DNA from: Butyriboletus loyo
Taxonomy: Eukaryota > Basidiomycota > Agaricomycetes > Boletales > Boletaceae
DNA: 63,694 nt
Direction of reading: 5' to 3'
NCBI GenBank assembly: GCA_038093515.1
Contig: JBBPSI010000145.1
Span: 1 to 63,694, forward strand
Part shown: piece by piece, positions 1 through 13,500 of the stretch
Layout: each line of letters begins with the position of its first letter
Position numbering within the stretch: the first letter of the stretch is position 1
Notes under the pieces: generated by a model
Databases searched by the model: none
Seen by the model: only the letters and a program-made list of their open reading frames with translations
Told to the model about the DNA's origin: nothing
Program-made: the position numbers and the translations under genes

Positions 1-44
1 CCCCCTTTTTTTTTTGGACGTGCGGATGGGGCGAATGAAAAGAA

Positions 45-281
45 TTAGAATCGTTGGGGATCTAATCTGATGCCATCAAATGAAAACCCAGGTGCACGAC
101 GTTGCAATTGTTCAGGCATTTTAAAGGCCAACATACGATTTGTCTGACGGAGGCCGTGCTTGAGAAGCATGAGAAGACGCGCAGCAAACGCAGAGTACGG
201 ATACACCCTGAGCATCTCATCTGGAAACCTCCTGTCTTCACTCGCGACCAGCTCCGGTTTTATTGACGGATAGGAGATCAC
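45..281 (-). CDS. Short ORF near window edge, unknown
   Basis: A 78-codon reading frame with mixed, protein-like composition and no low complexity, ending in RLDPQRF. It is not recognisable. It could be the last exon of a gene or a small protein; a pyrimidine-rich stretch at about 290-375 lies upstream of its first Met on the coding strand's 5' side. It is close enough to the window edge that context is missing, so low confidence is appropriate. Confidence 0.2.
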   Translation of the reverse strand: MISYPSIKPELVASEDRRFPDEMLRVYPYSAFAARLLMLLKHGLRQTNRMLAFKMPEQLQRRAPGFSFDGIRLDPQRF

Positions 282-559
282 GGCGTCCTTTTCTTTTCTT
301 TTCTTTCCTTTCCTCTTCCTTGTCTTTTTCTTTTTAATCTTAATTTAATTTTCTTGTCTCTCTTCGTTCGTTTTCCTTGACGTTCATTTGACGATACCTG
401 CGTGTCATCGTTGTATCTCTAGCGTGTTCTGTTGCAATCCATCACGACGTCTGCTGTTACACGAATCATTGCAAGTTCCCGATCCTCTCTTTCTTTCCCC
501 ACCGTTGGCAATCAACAACAGCAACGACAACAAAAGTTGGTCATGTGTCGTCGTCGTCA

Positions 560-1876
560 TCAAATATGACCCGCCTCGTCGTCCTTCCGCGTACTCTGTA
601 CACGCCTTCTCATCACGATCTCCTCGCCCACCTGTCTACCATCACTCTTCGTCAACGCATGCCGTTGCATGCACGGGGTGAGCGGCGGCGGCGGTATCGA
701 CACCGCAGGCGAAAACACCCCCTCGCCTGCCAACCGTAATAAATCCTCCTCCCCCGTAAAGTAGTACGCTTGTGGTGACGCGTCGGACACATCCCGATCA
801 GCCCCTGTCTGCGCCTCGCTCTGGGATTGGCTTTGAACCGTAGTGGTTCGAGTCCCATGTGCATACATGGTGGTGGCGGCGGCGGTGGACACAAAACCGT
901 GCCCGTCTTCATTTCGATCTCCCTCCCTCCGTCTCTCTACCGCATCTTCTTCGTACACGAGGCCCTCGGAAACACGCACTGATCCGCCAACACGAACGTC
1001 GTGCGACAAGGATGAGGACGTGGCGGAGGAGGAAGGCGAAGAAGAGGAGGAAGGGCAGGCGATCGTCGTCGTTGTCTGCACGCGCGCAGCCACGGGAACC
1101 GCATCGCCAACCTTGTTCCGCACCTCACTGGAACGATGCGTGTCCGCGTCGTTCGTGGAAGCCTTGACGTCGTCGTCGATTCCGAGCGTCCGTGCGATCA
1201 CGTACGAGGTGACGTCCTACGATGAGGACGGTTGACGTTGGTTTGATTGTCATGATGACCAGATGTACATCCGACAAGAATGAACCAGGGGGAAAAGAGA
1301 AAAAAAAGGGGGGCGTCAGTAATCGGCAAGAAGGGAAGGAAGCGGGGAAAAACGATGGAATGACGTGAACACGAAAACAATCTGATAGACGAGGGCCAAG
1401 CGAACGCAAAAATCGTTCGGATGGGGATATGCAGGTCAAAAGACAAACCTGAACGGTTGAGAAGGCACGGAACTTCGGAACGATTCGCCGTAAATAACTT
1501 AAAAAATAAATTCCAAAAAAGGAAAAATAGGCATGGATGCCATTTTAAGGTTTTTCAATCAAACAAGCCCGAAGAAATATTTATTTAAATTTATCCAATT
1601 ACGAAAGAAAGGGGAGTGATGAGGCGGACGTACGAGAAGCGTCAGGAGAATGACGGGCAGAATGAGGATGACCGCCAAGACCCGAAAGGTTGACGCCAGG
1701 CGACCGACCCATGAATTGGGCTGATAGTACCACAAATATGACACGTACGCATCCCAGAGACGACGGGCGAGCGTCGAGACGACGTGCCACCCTACCGCAA
1801 GAGCGGAGGACGACCAGGATCGAGAAGACAACGCATCCAAGGACAGGGAGGGTGACGACGTCCACGCGTTCACCAT
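560..1876 (-). CDS. Predicted membrane-anchored protein of unknown function
   Basis: Two exons, 1876-1634 and 1216-560, give about 299 aa. The intron 1633-1217 (donor GTACGT, acceptor CGTAG) is long for this window at 417 nt, but splicing keeps frame and fuses a hydrophobic segment (LAVILILPVILLTLL) to DVTSYVIARTLGIDDD, which looks like one continuous membrane-proximal region. The first 40 residues are Ser/Leu-rich with a short aromatic stretch (SYLWYYQPNSW). After the membrane segment the protein is hydrophilic and low-complexity (Ser/Thr runs, VSIPPPPLTP near the C-terminus), probably disordered. The start is the ATG at 1876; an upstream exon cannot be excluded. The layout resembles uncharacterised basidiomycete proteins with one or two membrane spans and a cytosolic tail. 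No function is proposed. Confidence 0.55.
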
Positions 1877-2618
1877 GGCATTAAACGGGGCGGGCGGACA
1901 AGTGTGATCGTAGCAATTTATCTCTAGTTTGAGTTTGCGGGGAACTTGTGATTCGAGTGATTTGGGTTGGGAGGGAGATCTTGATAGTTGTCCGTACCCA
2001 GCGCTTGGGCCTCCTCGCCTCCTTGTCAAACTCTTTTGTCACTTTGTCGATTACGGTACTAGGGCGCAGTGGAGAAAAGTCGGACTCGGGAAGGAGCGTA
2101 AACAGCAGCGGCGCCGTAAGCTCTTCGACGCTTCGGATCTGACCCTTAAAGAGAGGAGAGTGTTTGGGTGGAAGCTGAGTAGACGATGAAGAAAAAAACG
2201 AGTGTCAGATTTGATGAAATGACGGAGCCGCACGTTGAATGTCTGTCGAGCCTGCTGGGTGGCTGATGGCACTCTTCAATGATGGCCACGTGCAAACTAA
2301 TCTGGACACGAAATTTAACTCAAAGTTAACTCCGACTCACGGCGACCGCAATCCCTAGAAGCAAAATCTCTATGAATGCATTTGTATTTTGTATCCGATA
2401 GCGCGAGCTAGTACACAGATGCGAGAGGCTACATATGTCTTCCAACGGAGAGCTAGGGGAAGTCCATTGGTGTACAAGTAACTACGAGAGATCCCAGGTT
2501 GAACAGCAACAACGAGCGAAACAAGAAAATACGAGACACTGAGAACACAAGCAGACCGTGCTGCCGATAGCGTTAGCAAAAGAACGAGGATGTGCTGAAA
2601 AAAACAATGAAAACCAAG

Positions 2619-5600
2619 CTAGGGGAACATGATGCTGGAGGGGAATACGATGCCGTCTGGGCGGATCATGATTATGGGTCGACGTTTGGTGACCTGGTTT
2701 TCTGGCGGCAAACACCCAAGGACCTCAGTGCACCTCACCTCTACATACGGTGAGGGCTCAGACCCGAAGAAGATATGGATGGGTTCTGCCTTGTTAAAAT
2801 TTTCTCCATAAACCGTCAGCATCTTGCTGATGTGAGGGTTCGGCTTCGCCAAGACACCGCGAGACTGCGAGCAGTTTGTCTTGGGTGCTTCCGCAGCCCG
2901 GTCAGGGGGCAGGTATTTAACGACAGCAGGGAATGGCGTGACCGGCTTTGAAGGAATGGGGAATGACCCAGTTTGCGGTGCGTTCTGATTGTCAAACAAG
3001 ACAGGCGGCACGTAAAAGTTGTACCGCACTTGGTCTGAAAATAACCTTGTCAAAAATGGAATAGAACAAGGCAAGCGAATTATTACCTGTTCCAACAATT
3101 GTCCAGACACTTGTTTCACCGATATCAACTTGCCACAGCGCCCCGGATGATGCGCCTGAGTCGCTCGTAGATCCCCGACGACCAGAAGACGCCGAGCCCG
3201 CCGATGTAGGGCGTCTCCGACCTTTGGGGCCGGGATTCTTGACAATACCACTGGCACTCGACGTAGAGCGCTTGCCCTTCTTGACACGGCCACCGTCATT
3301 GGAGAAATCATTAGACGACGATGGCGAGGCGGGTTCACTGTTGGCCGTGCCATTGGCTTGGCCAAAGTAATCGGCACCATTCGGCATTGACGCTGGCGTG
3401 GAGCTAACGGAAGAACCCGGAAGGACCGGTGACATCGACCCAAGGCTTTGGGGAATATTCCATTGCCGTCCTTCGATTGGCCGGTAGGTGTTCACTTTCT
3501 CACCCATGCAGGACAAGAAAGCACCTGTCTGGCCTGGCGTGCCAGGCTCTGGCATACCCTTGGTGAGGTCGAACACCTCAAAGGCAATCTTGTGGAGCTG
3601 GGACACAGGGTCACCACAAACCTCACCAGGAACGCAGTAGTGGTCTGCCACGCCTTTGGCGCCATCCTGAAGGCCCCCACCAACGACAGTTGTTTGGTGG
3701 TCCACTTTGCGGATGATGAGGACGGGTGAGACGACGCCAGAGACGAGGCACTGCAGCACTACTGTCTGGTTGTAATAGATCGGGATCTGTGAGCCGTTGT
3801 TTGTGAAAGAGATTGCATTTGGGGGAGGTGATGGGTAATCAGGCTGGGGTGGCGGCGGCGGCGGGGCATCGATACCGCCAGAAGGTTTGTTCACGTCAAC
3901 GATGTACATAACGAATGGATCCCAACTTGCAGTGCGAGCAATGAAGGATGGCGTACTTGACCTCGCACGACTGTCAATGCCCATAAGGGGTGCACCATCG
4001 GATCCCTTGAAAGACGATCCTGAGCCAGAAACGCAAAGGTATTTCGTGGACACTGTCTGGGAGCGCAGACGGTGGAACAACGAAATGGTCGAGCCGTGAT
4101 TAATACACACTGCCAATAACCAGTTCATATCAACCGAACGGGACAAGCGAATTATCACGGGTTAACGTACGTTCGAGGTTCTTAGCGCTTTGCCTCTTTT
4201 TACTCGGCTTGCTGATAACCTTGATGGACCGGGAAGGGAAGGTTCCGATGACACGCTCAGGCTCGTCGTCAGATGATGGTGCTGTAATCTTGACGAGAGC
4301 TTCAACCTTCTTTTTCTTCTCATCGACGTCTGAAATGAAAAGTTGTTTGCCAACACAGCGACCGATATAGGTTGTGCCCGTAGGGGCATCATTTACGTCA
4401 AAAATCTTGCCAGAGGCCGAAGTCCATTCGATCGTACCCTCTTGCGGCACGGGTTCGCCGGAGATGCACACGGTAACGCGGGGTGGACAAAGCTTTGGCT
4501 CCTCCCCTCGGCGGACGACGTCTGTCCACCACGAATTGCCAATCATTATCGCTGTAGGTGGGGGACAAAGGAAGCGTTTCTCGGTGCCGTATGATTTTTG
4601 GGCAACCTTGGAGGACATGACAATGACGGTCCTTTCGCCAAATGCAAGGCGGTTTGGGGTCCGCACGTACTGGTCCAAGTAAGGGCTGACGAGGACAAAC
4701 CTAAGTATGGGAAATTTCAAATGAATAGAACGAGACGGATCTCACCGGATAAAGGTCTGCAAGTCATTCGACGAGCCCATTCCTGGGCCATGGCGCAAGC
4801 CAGGGAAGCTAGCGCCCATGCTGGGCATCAAGGACAAGTCTGCATGAGGGTTGGGACCCAGGTACTGGGGGATATCCTCGTATCCCGATATGCCCGAGTC
4901 GGGACGGAAACTGTGGGTTGCCTGTGGAGCGATGCCTCTTCGAAACATGTCGGGACTATGGGCCAAGTGGGACGGGACAGGGCCGGGAGTGAGTGAGCTG
5001 TGTGGGAAATGGGAGTCGGGATGGAAGCGGCCCATGTGATCGGGGAAGGGCTGGAGAGCGCAAGACGGATAACCAACACCATTGGTCATACCATACTCAT
5101 CGGCGAATTCAGAGTGATAGCCCGGGCCGTTGACATTGGAGATCCGACGCTCAGGGAGAAGGTCGGGGTAATGACTGTCAGAAAAGCCCTTTTGGTGGCC
5201 ATTGAGGGGGAAGACAGGGGAGTGCTGTATGCCAGTCATGGGGTCGCTTGGGGTGAGCGGGGAGACCTTACCCGAGCTGCCACTGTAGGAGGAGGGAACG
5301 CTGCTCATCATGTCGTACGAACTGCCATTTGAGTGTGCAAAGGCGGGTATAGGGTCTGAGAAGGATGTGCGGGGGTAAGCGGGGTCCTGGGCGATGCTGT
5401 AGGATGGCGCAAGGGAAGAGGACGACGACGAGTTGGCACGATAGCGAGCGGAGGCGAACGAGGCGGGGTTGTTGTTGAATATGTCGTAGGGGGGATGGTC
5501 AGGCACGTCCATGGGTTCTGCGTGATCGAAGGTTTGAGGGGGGATCGACTGGGAGAGGTGGTTATGAGAAGGCGAAGCGGAGTCGACGGACTGGAGAGAA

Positions 5601-5674
5601 GAGAAGGTGTGATCGAGATCCGCGGGGTAGAGAGGATGTGAGGGCTGGTGTGCTGTTGCAGGCCCGAAATCCAT
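2619..5674 (-). CDS. CSL-family (RBP-J/Su(H)/LAG-1) DNA-binding transcription factor
   Basis: Four exons: 5674-4746, 4700-4171, 4109-3087 and 3034-2619, with introns of 45, 61 and 52 nt, give about 965 aa. CSL proteins bind GTGGGAA-type sites; in fungi (Cbf11/Cbf12 of fission yeast) they act without Notch. Residues 1-310 are a Ser/Pro/His-rich, probably disordered extension. The Rel-homology N-terminal domain follows, with KVAQKSYGTEKRF (DNA contact), RSIKVISKPSKKRQSAKN and, across intron 2, NLELCINHGSTISLF then RLRSQTVSTKYL, all hallmark CSL blocks. The beta-trefoil domain contains VLIIRKVDHQT and DPVSQLHKIAFEV, then an insertion of roughly 115 low-complexity residues before SVWTIVGTDQVRYNFY. 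The C-terminal IPT-like domain runs from MLTVYGENF to IMIRPDGIVFPSSI. The start is the ATG at 5674, immediately before MDFGPATAH; an in-frame upstream Met at 5803 is less likely. Family assignment is firm; target genes are not known. Confidence 0.93.
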
Positions 5675-8600
5675 GAGAAGGAAGGGAGTCGGGGGAGGAG
5701 GAGATGGTGGTGGTAGCGGACGAAGACGACACTTGAAGTTGTTTGCGCGGATGGGCGATGTCGAGCAAATGGGTGATCGGGCGTCGGGAGTTGCCGCTGT
5801 CACATCACGGAGCGACCAAATTCAGCGATCAGGTCGAGCAAAGGGAAATGAACGGATCCGTACCAGCTCAGCTGTCTGTCCACACCGTCGAGGCTGTAAT
5901 ATTGCACCCTTCCTAACCCAAATTTACGATCAGCATGCGGTCGTTTCAGCCACAAGCGTCTTACAAGACAGCGAAACACGAGGACCTTGAAATTACACCA
6001 AATGGGGTCTGCTGCTGCTGCTGCGTTGCCGTCAGCTTTCTGCTACGTGGATGCTGCGACAGACGGAGGGGAGCGAAAATGGGAACGCACCACATTACTC
6101 CCCATCCCCTCGTCTTTTATATCTGGGGATTTGCGCCGAACTCTAATTGTGTCTGGACGACCGCCAGATCGCGAACACCGCGGCAAGTGCTGATTTCATG
6201 AAAAATAGAAAGGGCCCGTTTCTTTGCTATCAAATCCACCCTTACTCGTGTCTCGGCAAGCTCACAGAGATCTACCGCGGGTCCTCATTTGCGATCCCTC
6301 TCCTGCCTTTCTCGTCGTGACCTGTTTTCCTTACCTTATCGGTGCTCGGTATATTTCTAGGCGAACCGCTCCATATTTTGGTTCTCTGCTTCCGATTGGC
6401 CTCCATCAGCATACCTTGTGGCATTGACTCTGCGCGGTCGCACACACAGCGGAACCAATTACATTTTTCAGCACATCTCCCCCCTTGGATCTTTGCTATT
6501 TTCGACATACTCGGCCATTTCCGTCAATGAGGTACATTGTCCAGTTCGATCACGGGAGGGTTCCTTCTGGGCTACTGTTTGATAGACGGCTTTCTATCTG
6601 TTCCTTCCAGTCCGTATATTGGACAATAATTTTAGCGGCACTCGCACTGCTTTGTAGCCGGTCTCGCACACGCTCGGTTCCCCCGAGAGCAACGTATCAC
6701 CTCCCCCTCCCTTGCTGTCCTCCCCCGCGGTTCACAACGCTACCGACAGCTTCTTCATATACATGACCCTTGAAATGTGGTACAGCATCCCGTGCCGTGC
6801 TTCCGCTAACCCCCCCTCCTCTCATCCATTATGGGATAATTTTACAAAGAAATCCAGGCGGTTGCATCCGATCACAATTTCCTGACGGCATCTGTAGTTA
6901 TGCCATATGGTTCCTCTCTCTTTTCCACCGGGCTCCGTCCCGCTTGTTGAGATCGAGCGGACTTTGACTAGAGACTGATCTAATCACTGAAGGCCCCTGC
7001 CGGCCCTACGGCCCCCATTCATTCATTTTTTTTTCATTTTCTCGGTTGACAAGAGTAACCAGATCAAAACCAACTTATCGTTGCCCCAATTATATCTGAC
7101 TGTTAAGCGACCTCACTGGCATCCATGAGCAAACAACGAGAAGTCAATCCTGTTTGGAAGGTGCTAGCCTATTATCTTTTTTTCCCTTGAGGATATTCGA
7201 GTTTAATTTTGCGAAATGATGCCGCGATACGTGTGGTTTTCACACCATCTTTCTCTTTCTTTTCTTTTTCTCTCTTCTTTTTTTCCCGCCTTCTCCTGAT
7301 GCAAAGTTGACACATGCCCCAGGGGCGAGGTCGCAGGGATTGTTACGCGCCGTTACCACGAGTTTATCTCAGATGTCAACCGGTGAGAGAACCGCTTTTC
7401 ATTGGATTTCTTTGCTTGTGCGTCGATCGAGTGTGCGATTTCATCTCGGACAGTCTCCTGTGATGTCGCCATCCTTGACACTTGGCTTCCGTGGAGGCCG
7501 TTAGGCCTCGCGCCTCGTACGTACCTGCGTCCCGCCAGGGGACCTCAAGTCTAACGTCATGGAGGCCGATCGGAGCTTCGTTTTGAGGAAGATCACGCAG
7601 ATACCGTGACAAAAAGCTGGATGTGCAGCACGTTTGTGTGTCGCTGAGCGCTGAACGTTCGACGAATGATATTATTAGCGGCTGGGCATCCCATTAAAGG
7701 TGGCAGTGGGCCCGTGCTCAATCGACAGCAATGACCGACATTGAGATCGATAGGCATGACGGCGGGTCTGTTTTTCACGCAGCCCTTGGTGCTAAAGACC
7801 ATCATCCATGGACCCCTCAGAGAAAGAGAGGGAGTCTCCCAGCGATAAGATGATATTTGTCGTTACAGCAATCTTTACGTTTCCGATACGAAAAAAAAGA
7901 GACGAACGAAGGCGAGTATAGCCTGATATGCATCGCCTCTTTCCTTGTTGATAAATTGCATCACGACGCCCAGGGACTTGTCAGGAACACACGAAGAGAG
8001 GGTCGCCTCGGGGGCCGCGCAGGGAATCTTGGTCGGGACGCAATCCGTCAGAATTGAAAAATGACGACAAAGATGAGGTGATTTCATCACAGACCCGGTA
8101 GCGCAGCGATTAGCGTGGATGGTGGGCGTAGTACCTACGTAGACTGCGTTGAGGTGAGCAAGATTGAGCATTAACAACGGCATGTTGGCGCGAACGCACC
8201 GCTTCAAGCCCAGAGAGATCCCCGTTTGGATAGGGCGGATGACATGCCTGATCAGACGGGGGGCCGAAGAGAGTGACGTGATCATGGTCGATGGGCGTGG
8301 TCACCAGGTGATCGCAGAGCGCTGGACGGGTGAGGCGAGCGGAACAGATGTCCGATTGCTGAATTGCGCGGTGGCGAAGCTCTAATAATGATCAGTGCGG
8401 AGAATTCGAAAATGGGGCTGGCTGCAACCATGCAGGAATGGTGTAGGGAGATGCGATGCCAGTGATCAGGCAGAAGGTCAGCGTGAGATCAAAGAGTTGT
8501 TCAATTGCCCAGGGCCACAAAGCTGATGTTTCATCGATGGGGGCTTACGGTGGATCGATGCAACTCTGCAAGTCTTGCCTTGTTGGACACATCGTCCCGC

Positions 8601-8938
8601 CTTGGTCGGCGGCGTCAACCTGAAACGCGAAAAGTTAGATTAGAATTGATGGGACGAGTATTGGTTGGTTCGGGTCGTGGTCGGTTCGCGGCGGGTGGCA
8701 ACTGAAAATGGGAGTGTCGTCAGCGCAGTCAGGGCCTGGCACGGCTCAGCGAGAACCATCTGCACAGACTCACCCGCTCACCGCTTAGCCGTGAAGTCGT
8801 GAGTGCAGGAGTAGTGGACTGTCTCGATCGTCTCTATTTCTTGCCTTGTACATTCAATTCTCTCTCACTGGTTGCTGTCCAAGTGAACCCCCTCCTGAGG
8901 CACCCTGCTCGTCTAGTTCGAACTGGTTTCGAAACACC
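5675..8938. other. Intergenic region without a recognised gene
   Basis: This 3.3-kb stretch between the CSL gene and the next plus-strand gene holds only short, mutually overlapping frames. The longest (136 codons, minus strand, 8285-7875) shows no family motif, and I could not extend it through plausible introns. Several pyrimidine tracts (for example 7252-7285) and a CTG run at 6010-6023 are present. Part of the right end is likely promoter and 5' UTR of the 8939 gene. Confidence 0.5.
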
Positions 8939-10591
8939 ATGTCAGCAGCTGCGTATCGTCTCGAAACCCCACGTCCTCGCCCACCCCCACCCCCTTTGCG
9001 TCCTCTTCCACCCAGGACCTCGGTCCACATCAGCAGTCAAAGTAACCAGACACTCCTTTATGACCTTCCTTCCTCGTCCTCCATCATCTCACCGCCGACC
9101 AGCCCGACCATCCCCAAACCGGGTCCAGCATCGCCATCATCACCTTCTTTCCCCGGTGGCAGAGCCAGGGGCCGCAGGGGTGGCCGCCCAGGGCCAACAC
9201 CCCCCGCTCGTAATCGCTCCTCGACGCCCCTCGGCGTATCCCAAAGCGACCTTGAGAAATTCACTGACTATTGCCGTTCATGGTACTCTCCCTATCTCGT
9301 ATTTTTTTTCTGGTGGCACCTACTCATGACGTTCGATAGGTACTTTGACCAGGACGAAGCCGCTGGCCGTGTCATGACACAAACGCTGAACAACGTAGCG
9401 CCATCCCAGCGTGCGCTTTACTCGCGCCTGCAAGCGTCCGTCCGCTCTGCTTACCACGCGAGCGTCAACACACGACGGCATGCGGAACTTCAGGCACATA
9501 TCTGCGCTACGCAGCCGGGTGGCTCATTGATGCCTCATTCCCGAGCAAACCCAAGCTGTCCAGTGGCGAGAAAGGAACGTTTCAACCGCTTGGACAGATT
9601 CGTTAGGACTTGGTGTACGATGGGTATGCCAGGAACGAAGCCTTTCTTTGAGGCGCTTTGGGCAGTCATGCGATTACAAGTGCTTCCAGAGCAAATTGGG
9701 GGTGCCGGGGGCAACAGAGTTCAATGGGAACTCGACGATGCTGTATTCAAGGAGGCAGCGTATGTCCCCGCCTTCTATCTGGTGGTGCATCTCTGGCCTA
9801 ATATTTCTCGTTCTCTCATGCAGTGGAAAAGATTTCATGCTTGAAGCCATCGACGTCCTCAAAGGGGTAGGTTCCTTTCTGCATGAGTATATACTTTGAT
9901 ACCCACCCCTCATTAGGTTCTAGCCTTTGAAGAGGTCCCATCTTCAGGTGGAGGGGGTCACGGGTATGGTTCCCATCCGCCATCGTCCTCACGTCGGAAC
10001 AACAAGTCAAATTCGTTGTCTACCACTGGCGTTTCTCGTCCCCCAAAGCCATCACCCGTCTCCATGGTTACTCACAACAATCGTGCGCGAGCGCCGAGCG
10101 ATCCATTCTTAGATATGCCCGCCCTCTCACACTCTCTGCCATCTGCGTCCTCTCATTCCTCCGATGTCACGATACCCCCTCTACCTTCGACCGCAGAAAC
10201 CGTGGAAGATGGCGCGCTGTCTATCACCCCGCATGATCACGAAGCAGGAGAGGAACAACATTTGGCTCCTCTCCGCTCAGAGGTCCCAGCCGAGGAAGCG
10301 GATGACGTGTATTTGCGCATTTGGACCACTCCAGATTTACCGAACCCGGAGTATCTGTCGTTGCTGACCGTTTTCCCTTCGTTCGTCACGCGCGGATCGC
10401 TACCTCGTTTTCCCGTCCCATCGCATGCTCGAGCAGCTGACATCGAGGAGGGCGAGGAAGAGCGAGGGGAAGGCAAGGAGATTCGCTTTGGCACGGGTTC
10501 GATGTGGGTGAGCGCCAAGCAACGGAGCGATGGATACAAAGGTGGATGGTGGACGCGGTTCGTTCTATGGTGGCGAAGACTATTTTGTTAG
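8939..10591 (+). CDS. Conserved-looking fungal protein, unknown function
   Basis: Four exons: 8939-9282, 9340-9759, 9824-9866 and 9917-10591 (introns 57, 64 and 50 nt, all GT-AG), about 493 aa. The ATG at 8939 starts MSAAAYRLETP. Residues 1-105 are Pro/Ser/Arg-rich, with a basic GGRARGRRGGRPG stretch. Residues about 110-260 form the only compact part: helical, with YFDQDEAAGRVMTQTLNNV, a Cys/Trp-containing segment (FVRTWCTMGMPGTKPFF) and LEAIDVLKGVLAFEE after intron 3. The rest is disordered and acidic (DIEEGEEERGEGKE), ending in an aromatic/basic tail (WWTRFVLWWRRLFC). The 43-nt exon 3 is needed to keep frame. I do not recognise a named domain. Splice phases agree at every junction, so the gene model is more certain than the function. 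Confidence 0.7.
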
Positions 10592-13500
10592 GATACCCCT
10601 CCCCCCCCCGGCCTGTGGGAAGGAATGGATGAAGAGACATATGTAACACTCTTTTGTTTGTCACATGCACTTTTGACTGGCACGTTCGTTCAGATACTCC
10701 ATTCGTAGTGGGATGTTGTTTGATTTGGACATGGCATACAGCAGAGAGAGACACTTTATTCTGTTTCATTCAACTTTTCTGCACTGGCAATATTTCGTCA
10801 GTGCTGTAGCATGGCCGTTGTCCATACTGCGAAGACCGTGACGATCGTGGTACCGACCGGAACCGCTTCATAAATCACGACAACCGGGACCGCGGGTTTG
10901 GGAATGTTCGCCAACCCGGACCCCGGTGGCGTCCTGAAAAAGTTGTGCAATCACAACAGGAGTCGGCTGCTGTTCATGTTATGGCTTTCTCCCTCACCGG
11001 GTTCAATCCCCCTCATTTTTTCTGTCATTGTTTTCTTTTTCTTTTTTAATTTCTGTCCAGTCCCAAATCCAGTCTCCGGTAGATTCACCCGACTGAAGCG
11101 CCCACGACGGGGTGGGTCCCGCCAATCGCCAACGTCCTACAGGATGGCCAAAAAAACAAAATGTCGCTGGTGCTCGCCACCGTGAGCGTTGTCCAGTTTG
11201 GACGTAGACGGCACGCCAGTGATCCGCCTCGGGGGCTACCCGAGTGAATAGACAATCCCATTCTCTTTCACCTCTGAAGCCTGTCTCGCTGGCCCAATTT
11301 TTTCCGGCGCGAGTCATAGTATCCAGGCTACCAGTACTTAAGCCGTCACTCGGGGCGGGTGGTGCCGTGGTGGGGGTTCAAAAGCACTTCCTTGACATGT
11401 CGTCGGATGCTCACGTCGGTGGTGTATTCGTGGCAACCTAGGGGCAACGTCGAGATAGTCGTCCCCCTGCCCCCTTCTGTCTGCTCCCTCGTTTGTCCGG
11501 GGACCCGACGGAAATTTCGCGTGTTCGGGCACCCGCCCGTGTGTGTTCGAAGACGGGCTGCAACTCAACAATCAATCGCTGAAAACACCCGCGTTATCGA
11601 CCACGCGGTTTAAGGTCGGTGAGAGGTCGTGGAATCGGATGAGATAGTGATGATAACAACGAGTCACACATAGCCCCAGTCTGGAGCCCCCCACAGATGG
11701 GCGAGACCAGGGACCATACGGGCTTATCTTCTTCCCTCGTCTTGGCACGCCTGACGCGTGGCGCGATGCAGGTATAAACGTACGAACCACGCCGGCGAGG
11801 CTGGTGTCTAAGTTTGAGCTGATGGCCGGCTCCACTATCATAAAGGCACACACTTGTCAGCTTGTTAAAGCCACGATCGCTGTGCACACATGACTCCATC
11901 CTTCCCTCTTTCCCGTCATTCGCTAATTATATTCATCCTCTGGCGTTATATCCGCATTGCCTCACGTCAGCAGTAGTTCAACAAACGGTTGCAATCACTA
12001 GAAATAGACAGGAGGTGAGTAAGTGGAGTAGGATGGGAATGGGAACATAATGCTCGTTCAGCGGTGATAGGCGGTTTCAAAACGTTTATGGACGAAGATT
12101 CGTTGATCTTCTGCCGCGTGAGGTTCCGTTGTTTGTATGTCCTTGTCATACCGTGATTGATTTATTCTAGCAAAGGACCGCGCTCGAAATCCGATTTTTT
12201 TCCCCTAGGGACAGAGGGTCATCAGAACCAGTCGAAGCATGCAGGGACGATAAAGCAAGGTTTACTCTGCGGCACTTTTTTGTGCGTTGAATTGAAGTGA
12301 ATTCTGTTGACATGTGATTTTTGTCTTCTAGGTGTTTCTTCTTTTCATGCTGAGCAGGTCGTAGGAGCCCGTGCTCGGGGGGTTTGATAAGGCTTTGACA
12401 GTATGTGTCATTCGGCGGGATGTCGTAGTGTTGGCTTGGTACTCATAGATTTCCAGCATCCCAAACGATGGAGAAACTATTCTTCCACCAACCCATCTCT
12501 CCCTTTATTTAAATATTTTCTTTCCCTTTCTTTCCCACCCCGCCTTCGCGCTTGCTGTGCATTGACCCTGTCTCGATGCTCTCTTATCCGCTATATCTCA
12601 CCTACCTTCACGACACACGTGCGCAAAGTAGATATGCGAACGACCGCAGACGATCTCGAGGTTTGGCTTGGTGACTGACACACTGACGACCGAGCAGTGT
12701 GGATCGCGCGGGGGGGAGGGGCGAGGCGGCCGATGCCTCTGGCCTCACAAGTACACAAACCCTCTGCAGTTCTGCAGTTTTCCAGTTCCTCTGCTCCCCG
12801 TCGCCCCCGTCGCCCCCACCCCAACTCCGTTCTTCATGGGTACAGGCGTGCTCGAATCGTGATTGGTTTCCGTCGTCCGCCGCTTGCAGAAAGACTACTA
12901 ACGCTGCTCGATCGTCGAACCTCGTTTCATTTCCTCAGAGTGCTCTGACGTCCCACCCGCCTGGGAAGTACTCTTGCCATTTTCCATTTCCATTCGTTTC
13001 TCTTTTTCATTTTTTTATTACCCCTCAATCTCGAGAGGCACGTTTGAGCGGAAAATCGATTTATGCAAACTTTGTGGGGAATAGACTACCCACGGTGGAG
13101 TATTGGAGTGGGGTCAACGTTCCACCTTTGCCAATCCCGGGCCGTTCATTTTCGCCCAGTTTGGTTTCAACTGAACACACACGATGACCGAAGACGTCCT
13201 CCATCGTTATCGTTCCGTTTGCTATCTACAGGTATCATATAAACTGATGGTATATATTATTTCCCAGCCAAACTTTGATCTGTATACACTCTGGACTCTG
13301 AAGCATCCGGTACATATCTGTCGCAACGTTTTTCCCTGGGACGTTTTCAGTTCGGGGTTTTGCCTATCCTATTGCTATTAGGTTCCCCAGCCAGCACTCT
13401 GGATTTCGATGTCGACTTCTTTCCAGATCCCACTCTTGGCTCTCGGTACAGTCAATATGCTCATGATGCGTGACGACGGTTCCTAGTAATGACCATTCGC

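Noticed and set aside
843..1235. 130-codon plus-strand ORF rich in Glu/Arg
   Set aside because: Antisense to exon 2 of the minus-strand membrane-protein model, whose splice junction yields a better continuous protein.
10998..11014. tRNA T-arm-like GGGTTCAATCCCC
   Set aside because: Flanking bases do not form the required stem, and no A-box, anticodon arm or acceptor pairing is present.
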